A DNA stretch of 64,000 bases from Paenibacillus silvisoli (GCF_030866765.1 NZ_CP133017.1:900501-964500), one strand, 5' to 3'; counted from the first letter of the stretch, positions 1-8,629 are shown. Program-made: numbers and translations. The notes: generated by a model not told the origin, from the letters alone.

Positions 1-114
1 CTCGGGCTCATGATCAGCTCCAAAATCATTCAAGACCATTACGGCACGATTGCCATCGCGAGCGAGCTGCATCGCGGGACTGTCGTAGATATTACGCTGC
101 CTGCTTACCGCTAG
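1..114 (+). CDS. C-terminal end of a sensor histidine kinase (partial)
   Basis: Frame 1 is open from the left edge to a TAG at 112-114 and encodes 37 residues. They contain a 'LGL' start, a 'HYGTIAIASE' strand and a final 'TVVDITLPA'. That is the usual ending of a GHKL (HATPase_c) kinase domain, where the G2-box region is followed by a G-T strand and a terminal 'hxLP'. The sensor and dimerisation parts lie outside the window. A strong hairpin terminator follows directly. The family call rests on a short fragment, so a related GHKL ATPase is possible. Confidence 0.6.
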   Translation, partial: LGLMISSKIIQDHYGTIAIASELHRGTVVDITLPAYR

Positions 115-126
115 GCTGGCAATTTA

Positions 127-156
127 AAAACCGCCTTCTTGCATGAAGGCGGTTTT
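127..156. terminator. Bidirectional hairpin terminator
   Basis: A perfect 12-bp stem, AAAACCGCCTTC paired with GAAGGCGGTTTT around a 6-nt loop, has A/T runs on both sides. It sits between the kinase end (+) and the end of the small membrane protein gene (-), so it can serve both. Confidence 0.85.
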
Positions 157-167
157 GCTGTCTTCCG

Positions 168-551
168 CTATCCGCGCCACAGGCGATAGGCACGCTTGAG
201 GGTGATGAGGGATAGCCATAAAAGTATGATCGCGATCAGGGGGTGCAGCGCTGCGAAATAAGGCAGTTTCGCGTTCAAGTTCGCGGTTGCGTACTGCGCA
301 ATGATGAGCCCGAACATCGCCAGCGGGAGCCACCGAACGGCACCGCCCGCCCGGCAGAAGAAGGAGAGGATGAAGACGGCGATTGGCATCAGCTCGATGA
401 TGTGAACGAAGTTTTTGTGATCCTTCCAATGACCGGCGTCGATAAAAACAGCCATGCCGGCTAAATAAATTTGAATGGCAATACAGGCAGCAAATAAAGC
501 GGATAAACACACAATCGCCATTCGGATCGGTCGGTTGGTGCGCTCGGGCAT
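168..551 (-). CDS. Small four-helix membrane protein, DUF6220-like
   Basis: A 127-residue integral membrane protein with about four hydrophobic segments (roughly residues 10-35, 45-65, 70-90 and 95-120). The loop after helix 1 has 'FIDAGHWKDHKNFVH', which resembles the small DUF6220 membrane family of unknown function. The chosen ATG at 551 is preceded by AAAGGAGGGG at good spacing; a longer in-frame start 18 codons upstream has no such site. It stands alone, with a terminator on its 3' side and repeat element copy 1 on its 5' side. The molecular role is unknown and the family name is tentative. Confidence 0.6.
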   Translation of the reverse strand: MPERTNRPIRMAIVCLSALFAACIAIQIYLAGMAVFIDAGHWKDHKNFVHIIELMPIAVFILSFFCRAGGAVRWLPLAMFGLIIAQYATANLNAKLPYFAALHPLIAIILLWLSLITLKRAYRLWRG

Positions 552-674
552 CGAAGCCCCTCCTTTTATCTGTAGTCGCGGCTGTAAGGCCGTACTTAGG
601 TTCATCTTACTTCCGATGCGAGGGGGAAGTAAATTAGCCGGAGGTCTAGTTTTGCGGATTTTGTTATCATACGC

Positions 675-857
675 TAGCGGTTGCCACGGAGGCTATTTCG
701 TCCAAAAGGGCCCTTTTAAAATTGTAACGGTTGTCAGAGAGGCTATTTGGCTGATTAGGCAGCGAAATGCTCCGATTTGGGCCCATTAAGCGCTGTGGCA
801 ACCGTTAGCATTTAAAAGAGATTGTTTTTGCGCAAATAAGCGCTGTGGTAACCGTTA
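675..857. repeat. 183-bp nested inverted repeat element, copy 1
   Basis: Four arms of the type TAACGGTTGCCAC occur as two direct copies (starting 675 and 725) followed by two inverted copies (ending 807 and 857). The spacing is 50, 83 and 50 bp. The segments between arms are also roughly complementary, so the transcript could fold as one long hairpin. The intergenic stretch 552-933 holds this element and the collagen-like gene's terminator and no gene that I can support. Copies 2 and 3 have exactly the same length and spacing. Confidence 0.85.
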
Positions 858-897
858 AAATTTGAGGGCGTTCTCTCTGCCGATTAATCTCAAAAAA

Positions 898-928
898 GAA
901 AGCCCGCAGTCTATGACTGTGGGCTTTC
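898..928 (-). terminator. Terminator of the collagen-like gene
   Basis: The stem GAAAGCCCGCAGT pairs with ACTGTGGGCTTTC. Reading the minus strand it is followed by a run of T, just after the stop codon at 934. Confidence 0.8.
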
Positions 929-933
929 GGCGT

Positions 934-1794
934 TTAGCCTTGGTTATTTTGCGCCTCGAGCAGTTGAAGCTGCTCGTAGTTGTTTTCGATCTGATCAGGG
1001 TGCAGGCCGAAGTTTTCGTCATCGCCGCGCGGACCGCCAATTGGCGATACGACCAGATCAAGGCCGACGGTGTCGTTGATTTGGACCGGCAGGTACAGCA
1101 GCGATTCCGGAATGCGGCGTCCGTTGAGACGCAGCACCGCATCGACGCTGCCGACTACGGCTACGCCGTTGACGGAAATGATGCGGCCGTTAGGGGCGAA
1201 GCGAACGACGCCTGTTCCGGCAAGCGCCTGCGCGACGCTCATGCCCGGGAAGTGTCTTACGTTATACACTTGCGTGACCCACGGGAAGAACGGGCCTCCG
1301 TTAATAACCACCCGTACAAAACGCGGGAACGGTCCTGGCCCTGGAATCGGGATCGGAAGCGGAATTGGAATCGGGAACGGCCCTGGTCCCGGGAATGGCG
1401 GAGGAGGAGGGAACGGCCCCGGCCCTGGGAACGGTGGAGGGAACGGCCCCGGTCCTGGGAACGGAGGAGGGAATGGTCCCGGTCCTGGCCCTGGGAATGG
1501 TGGAGGTGGGAACATACCCGGACCACCTGGACCACCCGGACCACCCGGCCCCGGAGGGAACATGCCGCCCGGACCACCCGGACCTGGAGGGAACATGCCG
1601 CCTGGCCCGCCCGGCATCATGCCGCCGCCTGGCATACCTGGCATCATCCCACCGCCGCCCGGCATCATGCCTCCGCCCGGCATACCCGGCATCATGCCGC
1701 CACCCGGCAAACCTGGAAATGCGCGAGGACCTCCGCAGCCGCAATCGCGGGTGTAGCCCACAGGCGCACCGGGAATATACGCATAAGTACTCAT
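934..1794 (-). CDS. Collagen-like Gly/Pro-rich protein with a C-terminal globular domain
   Basis: 286 residues without a signal peptide. Residues about 17-155 are low-complexity Gly/Pro/Met tracts ('PGGGMMPGMPG', 'FPGPGPFPP' repeats). The last ~125 residues are a normal globular domain containing 'GMSVAQALAGTGVV' and 'INDTVGLDLVV', ending in an acidic, glutamine-rich tail. The ATG at 1794 has AAAGGAGATC upstream; the 22 extra codons further upstream lack a ribosome site. Leaderless Gly/Pro-rich proteins in sporeformers are often spore-coat or exosporium proteins, but nothing in the sequence proves that. The C-terminal domain resembles small SLBB/ubiquitin-like folds only by pattern. Function unknown. 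Confidence 0.75.
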   Translation of the reverse strand: MSTYAYIPGAPVGYTRDCGCGGPRAFPGLPGGGMMPGMPGGGMMPGGGGMMPGMPGGGMMPGGPGGMFPPGPGGPGGMFPPGPGGPGGPGGPGMFPPPPFPGPGPGPFPPPFPGPGPFPPPFPGPGPFPPPPPFPGPGPFPIPIPLPIPIPGPGPFPRFVRVVINGGPFFPWVTQVYNVRHFPGMSVAQALAGTGVVRFAPNGRIISVNGVAVVGSVDAVLRLNGRRIPESLLYLPVQINDTVGLDLVVSPIGGPRGDDENFGLHPDQIENNYEQLQLLEAQNNQG

Positions 1795-1909
1795 GGATCG
1801 ATCGATCTCCTTTACCGAAAGCATAGATAGGTAAATGTCTCGGTTCAGTGTATGCGGCACCTGCCTAGGTGGTGTTTAGGATCGATCGCCAATTGCGAGT
1901 CTTAACGTA

Positions 1910-4138
1910 TTACCGTTTGCGAATGTCGCTAAGCTGGAATTGCCCGACAAGCTGCTGTAGAAAGGCCGTAATCGCTTCTACGTGATTGGACGTGTGGCGG
2001 ACGTTGACGAAATCGCCCAGCAGCTCCTGCACCTTGCCTTCAACCTCCGTTGAAATGATGCGATTCTGCTTGCTAACCTCCGCGATTTTTTCCATGATGG
2101 CGACTACCTCGTCGAGGACTTGCGATTTTAACAAGTCGTCGTCTTGGGCGCTGCTTAATATTTCGGAGGCGGCTGCGACGAGCGCGGTTCCTTCCGACAC
2201 CACTTTGGTGCCTTCGGCCATCGTCGCCGTAGCTTGCTTGGCGTTCGAATAGATGTGGCGGACGATGCTATGCACCTGCTCCGTCGATTGCTTGGTATGA
2301 TCGGCCAGCTTTCGGATTTCGGCCGCGACAACGGCAAAGCCTCTGCCTTGCTCGCCGACGCGCGCAGCTTCGATGGAAGCGTTAAGCGCCAGCAGATGCG
2401 TCTGCGACGAAATCTCTTCGATGACATGCAGCACATTTCGGATTTCATCCGTGGTCACCATAAACGCTTCGATGGAGCGGTTCGTTTCGGCTACGCGCTC
2501 GGAGATCTGCTCCATTTTATCGCCGATCCGTACAAGCTCGCCTTGCGCGACGCCGATATTGGCCGCGGCTTTTTCCTCCAGCATGAGCAGCGTTTCGCGC
2601 ATCTCCCCGGCGACATCCTTGGCGATGTCGATATCCTTCAGCTGGCTTCGGATGCTGAGAATCATATCGCTGATCCGTCCGCTGACGCGTTCGGTCGTGC
2701 CGGCCGTCGCTTCGGTCGTCTCCAGTAGCGCGCGTTGATTGGTCAACACATCGCCGGAAGCAAGCTTCACCTGGAACATGACCCCTTCCAGCGAATCGAT
2801 CATGTTGTTGATCCATTTCGCAAGCTCCCGCGTTTCGTTCCCCGGAAATAAGCTCGTATCAAGGCGCTGCGTGAGATCGCCTTTTCCCTCGGCATTGATG
2901 CGAATAAAACGGTTCAATCTGCGCATTTGCTTGGCCGTCACCTTGGTGCCTTTATGATCGAGCGTGCGCATCATCGCAAGGCCGAACAGGAAGCTGAAGC
3001 CGCCCACGATAAGCGATCCGACGACAGGCGACGTATATGTAAACAGAAAATAAGCCAGTACGGCGCTAAGCAGGCCAAGGCCGAAAATCCATCCCAGCGC
3101 GAGCCGAAACTGCGTGAACCGGATGCTGCGGATACGGTAGACTTCCTCCAAATCGCCTTCGCACATCATCCCCCATAGATCGGGGCAATGCGGAAGCTGG
3201 AACGTGACGCCTTTGCCGATGACGGGAATGTGGCGGTAATCCGAATAGCCGGGAAATTCGACGAACAGGTTGGAGCCGTTGCGAATGGTGCTGGCAACGC
3301 CGGGATGAAGCTGTCCGGTTGCGGGATCCGTGAACATAAGCTCAAGCTCCGTATGCTCTTGGACGGAAACGGTGCCCCAATCCGTAGATACGCCGTCCTT
3401 CAAATTCTCGCCATGCGTGAAGGTGCGGTCTTCGAAACGGCTTCGTGACAGGGCGGTGCCCGGTGCGATGTGCGCGGCCAGCGCGGGGCGGGCCATAAAC
3501 AGATAGTTGTCGCCGGAGTCGGGATAGACATGGCCGGATTCCCGCTGAATGAGATCGCCGATGACGTCATTCGGCACCCGGCCGCACAACGCGCCAAGCC
3601 ATTTGCCGTCCCGGACAATGGGGGAAATAAACAGAAGCGTCATTTTATCGTGAAAAGAAGACGAGCTCGGCCCGATCTTAAGCGTCCACGGGTCGGCAAA
3701 AGGGCCAAACAAGCATTTGCGGCCGCCGGCCGTCACGTCCTGGGAATACGTTAAACCTGGCGCCAACGCGCTTCCCGGTCCATAGTGTTCACCGATGTGG
3801 CTCGGTTCCGTCGAGAACATAACGCTGCTCTTGCCGTCGAGCAGGAAGAGCTCGGAAAAGTCCGAGGCGCGCGCTTGAGTACCGGCAAACAAACGCTCCC
3901 ACGAAGCGACCGTATCCGCGGGTACGTCCGTCGCACCAAGCTGAGTCTGCTTGATGGATAGCTGATGCAGCAAACGGTCCAGGTGATCCCAATATTCGGT
4001 TGTCCATGTCCGGAGAATGTCCATCCGTGTTTCCGCGATGCCTTCGAAAATGTCCGCAACGTCCTCTTTCATTGCGGCATTGAGCCTATACGACCACCAT
4101 AACGGCAATCCTTTGCGAAATCCCAACCAATCAAACAT
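1910..4138 (-). CDS. Methyl-accepting chemotaxis-type receptor with N-terminal Cache-like domain and central TM hairpin
   Basis: 742 residues. Residues ~80-330 look like a Cache/PDC-type sensor ('[14 protein letters not shown]', '[14 protein letters not shown]'). Two membrane helices lie close together at ~344-367 and ~371-390. A HAMP-like linker follows (~395-450), then the signalling rod with the conserved hairpin tip near residues 575-620 ('[20 protein letters not shown]', '[13 protein letters not shown]'). Such a receptor signals to CheA through CheW. There is no hydrophobic N-terminus, so the sensor and signalling domains would lie on the same side of the membrane, which is not the usual arrangement. 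The upstream ribosome site (AGGGAAG) is modest. Monocistronic. Confidence 0.88.
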   Translation of the reverse strand: MFDWLGFRKGLPLWWSYRLNAAMKEDVADIFEGIAETRMDILRTWTTEYWDHLDRLLHQLSIKQTQLGATDVPADTVASWERLFAGTQARASDFSELFLLDGKSSVMFSTEPSHIGEHYGPGSALAPGLTYSQDVTAGGRKCLFGPFADPWTLKIGPSSSSFHDKMTLLFISPIVRDGKWLGALCGRVPNDVIGDLIQRESGHVYPDSGDNYLFMARPALAAHIAPGTALSRSRFEDRTFTHGENLKDGVSTDWGTVSVQEHTELELMFTDPATGQLHPGVASTIRNGSNLFVEFPGYSDYRHIPVIGKGVTFQLPHCPDLWGMMCEGDLEEVYRIRSIRFTQFRLALGWIFGLGLLSAVLAYFLFTYTSPVVGSLIVGGFSFLFGLAMMRTLDHKGTKVTAKQMRRLNRFIRINAEGKGDLTQRLDTSLFPGNETRELAKWINNMIDSLEGVMFQVKLASGDVLTNQRALLETTEATAGTTERVSGRISDMILSIRSQLKDIDIAKDVAGEMRETLLMLEEKAAANIGVAQGELVRIGDKMEQISERVAETNRSIEAFMVTTDEIRNVLHVIEEISSQTHLLALNASIEAARVGEQGRGFAVVAAEIRKLADHTKQSTEQVHSIVRHIYSNAKQATATMAEGTKVVSEGTALVAAASEILSSAQDDDLLKSQVLDEVVAIMEKIAEVSKQNRIISTEVEGKVQELLGDFVNVRHTSNHVEAITAFLQQLVGQFQLSDIRKR

Positions 4139-4280
4139 CAGGCTTCCCTACCCTCTACTTGGCTTTGATGGTAGGAATTATAACATGAATTGTCGGGAAA
4201 TAGTCGGAAACTACTGGAAAATAGATCGCTTTCAGAAAAAATGTTAGGTATTTAGACATATGTTTTGCAAAAAACAACAA

Positions 4281-4315
4281 AAAAGACCCCCGCACCGTAA
4301 AGCGCGAGGGTCTTG
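4281..4315 (-). terminator. sodA terminator
   Basis: A GACCC...GGGTC stem with a GC-rich core. On the minus strand it ends in TCTTTTTTGTTG, just beyond the sodA stop. Confidence 0.8.
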
Positions 4316-4332
4316 TCCGAAGGCATGCGAAC

Positions 4333-4944
4333 TTATTTCGCTGCTTCGTAGCGTTTGCCAACTTCAGACCAGTTTACAACGTTCCAGAACGCTGCAATGT
4401 AGTCAGGGCGTTTGTTTTGGTATTTCAGGTAGTAAGCGTGCTCCCAAACGTCCAGACCAAGAAGCGGCGTTTCGCCTTCCATGATCGGGCTGTCTTGGTT
4501 AGGCAGGCTGTATACTTTCAGCTTGCCGTCTTTGCTCAGCGCAAGGAACGCCCAGCCGCTGCCGAAACGAGTCGTTGCCGCTTTCGCGAAGTCGGCTTTG
4601 AATTGATCCAAGCCGCCAAGCTCGCTTGCGATTGCGTCAGCAAGCGCGCCAGTTGGCTCGCCGCCGGCGTTTGGTCCGATCGTTTCCCAGAACAGGGAGT
4701 GGTTCGCGTGGCCGCCGCCGTTGTTGCGGACAGCCGTGCGGATTGCTTCAGGTACGCTGTTCAGATCCGCGATCAGATCTTCTACGGATTTGCTAGCCAG
4801 CTCAGGAGCGGACTCCAAGGCAGCGTTAAGGTTCGTTACATAAGCGTTATGATGACGGTCGTGGTGAATCATCATCGTCGTTTCGTCGATATGCGGCTCA
4901 AGCGCATTGTTTGCGTAAGGCAAAGCGGGCAATTGGTGTGCCAT
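4333..4944 (-). CDS. sodA: Superoxide dismutase, Mn/Fe family
   Basis: 203 residues covering the whole family. It converts superoxide to hydrogen peroxide and oxygen in the cytoplasm. Metal ligands are visible as the first His in '[13 protein letters not shown]' (~27), the His in 'HANHSLFWE' (~80) and the Asp and His of 'DVWEHAYY' (~165-169). 'RFGSGWAFL' and 'NKRPDYI' are further signatures. Gly-Gly-His at 'NNGGGHAN' fits the Mn/cambialistic bacterial type, though the metal cannot be fixed from sequence. AGGAGG lies 10 nt before the ATG. Single gene with its own promoter and terminator. Confidence 0.97.
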   Translation of the reverse strand: MAHQLPALPYANNALEPHIDETTMMIHHDRHHNAYVTNLNAALESAPELASKSVEDLIADLNSVPEAIRTAVRNNGGGHANHSLFWETIGPNAGGEPTGALADAIASELGGLDQFKADFAKAATTRFGSGWAFLALSKDGKLKVYSLPNQDSPIMEGETPLLGLDVWEHAYYLKYQNKRPDYIAAFWNVVNWSEVGKRYEAAK

Positions 4945-4987
4945 TGATCAAAAACCTCCTATAATATGTATCGTTTTTACATTTTCC

Positions 4988-5016
4988 ATTATCCTCGTTC
5001 TCGAGCAATAAATCAA
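4988..5016 (-). promoter_or_regulatory. Probable sigma-A promoter of sodA
   Basis: On the minus strand a TTGATT -35 (5016-5011) and a GATAAT -10 (4993-4988) are 17 bp apart, about 45 bp upstream of the sodA start. Confidence 0.55.
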
Positions 5017-5221
5017 CAAAAATGTTTGTAAAGTATCCGTTGCTGCCTACCGCCAAGAACAACATCTAGCATGGACAAAACAGAGCCTTGCAATTCATGT
5101 TTTTGAAACGGGATCGTCCATTTTCATAAAACAGCGCAAGCATACAGGCAACGCCGGGAGCCTTCGTATATATATAAGAGTACGAGAGTATTCGAAAGAG
5201 TCCATGGGATAAGGAGAGGCT

Positions 5222-5782
5222 ATGAACATTTCGCAGACGAGGTTAAAGGATGTCCTGCTTGTCGAGGCGGCGGTCTATGGGGATCAACGCGGCTTTTTTA
5301 TGGAGAGCTACAATCAGGAGCTGTTCGCCAAATACGGCATTCATCATACGTTCGTGCAGGATAATCATTCGCTGTCCGCCGAAGCGGGCGTGCTGCGCGG
5401 GCTTCATTATCAGCTTCAGCCGAAGGCGCAGACGAAGCTCGTTCGCGTCACCGCCGGGGCGATTTACGACGTGGTTGTGGATCTTCGCGCCGGGTCGCCG
5501 ACCTTCGGCATGTGGCAGGGCTTCATCCTGAGCGCCGCGAACAAAAGGCAGCTGCTCGTGCCGCGTGGCTTCGCTCACGGCTTCTGCACGCTTGTGCCGA
5601 ATTGCGAGGTGCAGTATAAAGTCGACGCGCCGTATTCACCGGAGCACGACCGAGGCATCGCTTGGGACGATCCGCAGCTTGCGATCGATTGGCCGGCGGC
5701 GCGGCCGATTTTGTCGGATAAGGACCGGAAGCATCCGCCGTTATCGGGAGCGGAGCATCATTTTACCTACGGAGGTGAGTAG
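5222..5782 (+). CDS. rfbC: dTDP-4-dehydrorhamnose 3,5-epimerase
   Basis: 186 residues, the normal length for RmlC. It epimerises C3 and C5 of dTDP-4-keto-6-deoxyglucose. The cupin core is visible: 'DQRGFFMESYNQ', 'FVQDNHSLS', 'GVLRGLHYQ' with the catalytic His, 'LVRVTAGAIYDVVVDLR' and 'VPRGFAHGF'. AAGGAGAGG lies directly upstream of the ATG. It is the first gene of an rfbC-rfbB-rfbD operon that makes dTDP-L-rhamnose for cell-surface or spore-surface glycans. The thymidylyltransferase RfbA that starts the pathway is not in this window. Confidence 0.95.
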   Translation: MNISQTRLKDVLLVEAAVYGDQRGFFMESYNQELFAKYGIHHTFVQDNHSLSAEAGVLRGLHYQLQPKAQTKLVRVTAGAIYDVVVDLRAGSPTFGMWQGFILSAANKRQLLVPRGFAHGFCTLVPNCEVQYKVDAPYSPEHDRGIAWDDPQLAIDWPAARPILSDKDRKHPPLSGAEHHFTYGGE

Positions 5783-5786
5783 ACGG

Positions 5787-6788
5787 TTGAAAATGCTAGT
5801 GACCGGCGGAGCCGGGTTTATCGGCAGTAACTTCATTCACTATATGGCAGCTGAGCATCCCAGTTACTGCATGGTCAACGTGGATGCCCTAACGTATGCC
5901 GGCAATTTGGATAACGTAGCTTCGCTTGCCGCTCATCCGAATTATTCGTTCGTGCAGGCGGATATCGCCGATCGCGCGGCGATGGAGCGGGTGTTTGCCG
6001 GTGTCGGCAGCGGCGGTTTCGATGCCGTCGTCAATTTTGCCGCGGAATCGCATGTGGACCGGAGCATTAAGCAGCCGGATATTTTCGTGCGCACGAATGT
6101 GCTGGGCACGCAAACGCTGCTCGACCTGGCCAAACAATACGGCGTCGCAAAATTCGTTCAGGTGTCGACGGACGAGGTGTACGGGACGCTCGGGAAAACG
6201 GGCTTGTTTTCCGAGTCGACGCCGCTTGCGCCGAACAGCCCTTATTCCGCCAGCAAGGCCGGAGGGGATTTGATCGCCCGCGCTTATCATGAAACGTACG
6301 GCATGGATATCAACGTGACGCGCTGCTCGAACAACTACGGCCCTTACCAGTTTCCGGAGAAGCTGATCCCGGTTATGATTCACAGGGCGCTCGCAGGCCA
6401 GCCGCTGCCGGTATACGGGGACGGCCTTCATGTGCGCGATTGGCTGTATGTGGAGGATCATTGCCGTGCCGTTGATCTCGTGCTGCATGGAGGACGTCCG
6501 GGCGAGGTTTACAATATCGGCGGCCGCAACGAACGGAGCAATCTGCAGGTTGTATCGACGATCCTTCAGGAGCTGGGCCTGCCGGAATCGCTGATTTCGT
6601 TCGTGCAGGATCGTCCGGGGCATGACCGCCGCTACGCGATCGATGCGGACAAAATACGGAATGAGCTTGGCTGGAAGCCGCTCTACGACTATGAGTCGGG
6701 CATAAAAGCGACGATCCAGTGGTATTTGAACAATCACGAATGGATGGCGCGCATTCGTTCCGGGGCGTATTTAGGTGATCGTTCATGA
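5787..6788 (+). CDS. rfbB: dTDP-glucose 4,6-dehydratase
   Basis: About 333 residues, an extended SDR enzyme that turns dTDP-glucose into dTDP-4-keto-6-deoxyglucose with bound NAD. Visible: 'TGGAGFIGSNF' (Rossmann loop at the N-terminus), 'STDEVYGTLG' (catalytic Thr/Asp/Glu segment), 'YSASKAGGD' (Tyr and Lys), 'RCSNNYGPYQFPEKLIP' and 'RPGHDRRYAID'. GGAGG at 5771-5775 favours the TTG at 5787 over the ATG two codons later at 5793; the difference is small. It starts 4 bp after the rfbC stop and overlaps rfbD. Confidence 0.95.
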   Translation: MKMLVTGGAGFIGSNFIHYMAAEHPSYCMVNVDALTYAGNLDNVASLAAHPNYSFVQADIADRAAMERVFAGVGSGGFDAVVNFAAESHVDRSIKQPDIFVRTNVLGTQTLLDLAKQYGVAKFVQVSTDEVYGTLGKTGLFSESTPLAPNSPYSASKAGGDLIARAYHETYGMDINVTRCSNNYGPYQFPEKLIPVMIHRALAGQPLPVYGDGLHVRDWLYVEDHCRAVDLVLHGGRPGEVYNIGGRNERSNLQVVSTILQELGLPESLISFVQDRPGHDRRYAIDADKIRNELGWKPLYDYESGIKATIQWYLNNHEWMARIRSGAYLGDRS

Positions 6789-7648
6789 CCGAAGCGGGCG
6801 GTGGGATGAGCATCCTTGTAACCGGCGCCGGCGGGCAGCTTGGCAAGGAGCTCGCTCATTTGGAAGTGCGGCCGGGTATGCGGATGATCGGACTCGGGCG
6901 AAGCGAGCTGGATATTACGAGCCTGGAGCAGTGCCGCGCGGCGATGGAGGCGCATCGCCCGGATGCGGTCATTCACTGCGCGGCTTACACCGCCGTGGAC
7001 AAAGCCGAGTCGGATGCGGACGAAGCGTACCGGATCAATGCGATGGGGACGCGCAATGTCGCTTTGGCGGCAAGTGCTTGCGGGGCGAAGCTGTGTTACG
7101 TCAGCACCGATTATGTGTTTGACGGAAAAGGCGGCAGGCCGTACGAGGTGGAGGACCAGACTAATCCGCAGACGGTGTATGGCCAGACGAAGCTGGCGGG
7201 GGAGCAGGAGGTTCGCGCGCTGGTTGAGAGCTATTTTATAGTACGGACTTCGTGGGTGTACGGACCGTATGGCGCTAACTTTGTCAAAACGATCCTGAAG
7301 CTGGCCGGCGAGCGGGACCGGCTTGCCGTCGTAAGCGATCAGATCGGCTCGCCGACGTATACGCTGGATTTGGCCGAGTTTCTGGTGAGGCTCGTTCAAA
7401 CCGCTGACTATGGCGTCTACCATGCGTCCAATACCGGCAGCTGCTCTTGGCATGAATTTGCCGAGGCGATCGTGCAAGAGGCGGGGCTGACTAAGGTTAC
7501 GGTCGATCCGTGCTCGACTGCGGAATTTCCGCGCCCGGCTGCGCGGCCGGCTTATTCGGTCATGAGCCATGCCGCGATCGAACGCGCGAGGCTGGAGGAT
7601 CTGCGGCCTTGGCGTGATGCGCTGCGGGCTTATTTGCGGCGGGCGTGA
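6785..7648 (+). CDS. rfbD: dTDP-4-dehydrorhamnose reductase
   Basis: 287 residues. It performs the final NADPH-dependent reduction to dTDP-L-rhamnose. 'VTGAGGQLGKEL' is the cofactor loop; 'AYTAVDKAE', 'YVSTDYVFDG' and 'YGQTKLAGE' carry the active-site residues; 'RTSWVYGPYG' is also typical. Its ATG overlaps the rfbB stop (ATGA) and follows AGGTGAT; a second ATG 7 codons later is possible. Last gene of the rhamnose operon. A divergent intergenic repeat follows where a terminator would be expected. Confidence 0.95.
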   Translation: MTEAGGGMSILVTGAGGQLGKELAHLEVRPGMRMIGLGRSELDITSLEQCRAAMEAHRPDAVIHCAAYTAVDKAESDADEAYRINAMGTRNVALAASACGAKLCYVSTDYVFDGKGGRPYEVEDQTNPQTVYGQTKLAGEQEVRALVESYFIVRTSWVYGPYGANFVKTILKLAGERDRLAVVSDQIGSPTYTLDLAEFLVRLVQTADYGVYHASNTGSCSWHEFAEAIVQEAGLTKVTVDPCSTAEFPRPAARPAYSVMSHAAIERARLEDLRPWRDALRAYLRRA

Positions 7649-7671
7649 TCGGGCGAAGTGTTTCAGAGAGC

Positions 7672-7804
7672 TAACGAACTCCAGAAGCCTTATTGTCGAG
7701 AAAGCCGCCTCATTTGGCCGAAAAATGAACCAATAGCGTCGCTGGAGTTCGTTAGATTAGATCTAGTCCTATTTTTCCTCAAATAAGCACTATAGGATTC
7801 GTTA
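7672..7804. repeat. Divergent copy of the 183-bp element family (133 bp, first arm missing)
   Basis: TAACGAACTCCAG (7672) is matched by the exact inverse CTGGAGTTCGTTA ending at 7754, and a third arm, ATAGGATTCGTTA, ends at 7804. The 83-bp and 50-bp spacings equal those of the other copies. The arm sequence differs (GAACTCCAG instead of GGTTGCCAC), and the first 50-bp arm segment is absent. The intergenic stretch 7649-8067 holds this and an AT-rich leader. Confidence 0.7.
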
Positions 7805-7894
7805 GCGCATGCGCTAGCTGCGTAAATCCTTCGAAAACCGCGTCCGGCGGTGCTTTTTGAAGGGAATTGTACATACCATAAACGAGAACCGTTA

Positions 7895-7922
7895 TGAAAA
7901 CGCTTAATATAAAGCGTTTTCA
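7895..7922. promoter_or_regulatory. Perfect 11-bp inverted repeat resembling CcpA cre sites
   Basis: TGAAAACGCTT and its exact inverse AAGCGTTTTCA are separated by 6 bp, in the leader of the acetyltransferase gene. Each arm reads like a catabolite-responsive element core (TGAAARCGYTT). It could equally be a simple hairpin in the leader RNA. Confidence 0.4.
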
Positions 7923-8067
7923 ACAGAATTCCGCGTATTTTGCAACTTTTTTAAGGAATTTTAAAGATTTTAGAAGGAATTCGACCTTTTTTGTCGTATT
8001 ATTAATTTTACCTAAAGAATGCGCACTGCCGTGTTTCCATACTGCGATTGAAGAGGAGCTTAAAGTT

Positions 8068-8490
8068 ATGGACGTTCGATCCTTCCAATTAGCTGATTAT
8101 CGGCCCGTTACGGAATTGCTGGAGACTGTGTTGTCAGAAGAATGTTACGAACAGACGATGGAGGCATTTGGCCGCCAGCTGTCGTGGGACAGCGAGCTTG
8201 TCCGTGTCGCTGAAGTAGATAACGAGATTGCAGGCATCATCATCGGGACGATCGACAAAGGCAGAGGGTACTATTACCGAATTGCCGTTCATCCGAATTA
8301 TCAACGCCGCGGACTCGGCAAAGAATTGATTCGATCGCTTCGCGGGAAGTTTGAGCAACGGCATGTAACGAAAATTATGGTGACGGCGGACGAACATAAC
8401 GAGCCGATTTTATCGCTTTATGAATCGCTCGGCTATGCGACGACGGACTTTTTCCGTTCCTTTCAGAAACTTAGCATTGTCGCGGGTTAA
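8068..8490 (+). CDS. GNAT family N-acetyltransferase
   Basis: 140 residues, the size of a single GNAT domain. 'YYYRIAVHPNYQRRGLGKEL' is the acetyl-CoA-binding motif A (V-x-P-x-x-R-x-x-G-x-G-x-x-L), and 'LSLYESLGYATTDFF' is motif B. It transfers an acetyl group from acetyl-CoA to an unknown amine. GAGGAG lies 9 bp before the ATG at 8068; further in-frame codons upstream (to 7894) run through an AT-rich leader and are unlikely to be translated. Monogenic, with a terminator after it. The substrate cannot be inferred. Confidence 0.88.
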   Translation: MDVRSFQLADYRPVTELLETVLSEECYEQTMEAFGRQLSWDSELVRVAEVDNEIAGIIIGTIDKGRGYYYRIAVHPNYQRRGLGKELIRSLRGKFEQRHVTKIMVTADEHNEPILSLYESLGYATTDFFRSFQKLSIVAG

Positions 8491-8533
8491 TCCGTTTACC
8501 GGCAAGCGCACTTATAGATACGTATTTATGGAC

Positions 8534-8582
8534 AAGCATATCTGCAGCGTCATTGATTTTGGCGATCAGATATGCTTTTCTT
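8534..8582 (+). terminator. Terminator after the acetyltransferase gene
   Basis: AAGCATATCTG pairs with CAGATATGCTT across a 22-nt loop, followed by TTCTT. Confidence 0.65.
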
Positions 8583-8629
8583 ATAATAAGAACTAATTAA
8601 GAACGCACCTCACTAGGAGTATTACGCTT

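Noticed and set aside
862-1830. A plus-strand frame of 322 codons opposite the collagen-like gene
   Set aside because: The proline/glycine repeats of the minus-strand gene keep the opposite strand open. The minus-strand gene has a good ribosome site, terminator and a globular end.
1795-1870. A sigma-K promoter before the collagen-like gene
   Set aside because: CATACACTG on the minus strand only partly fits the sigma-K -10 and there is no convincing -35, so it was not listed.
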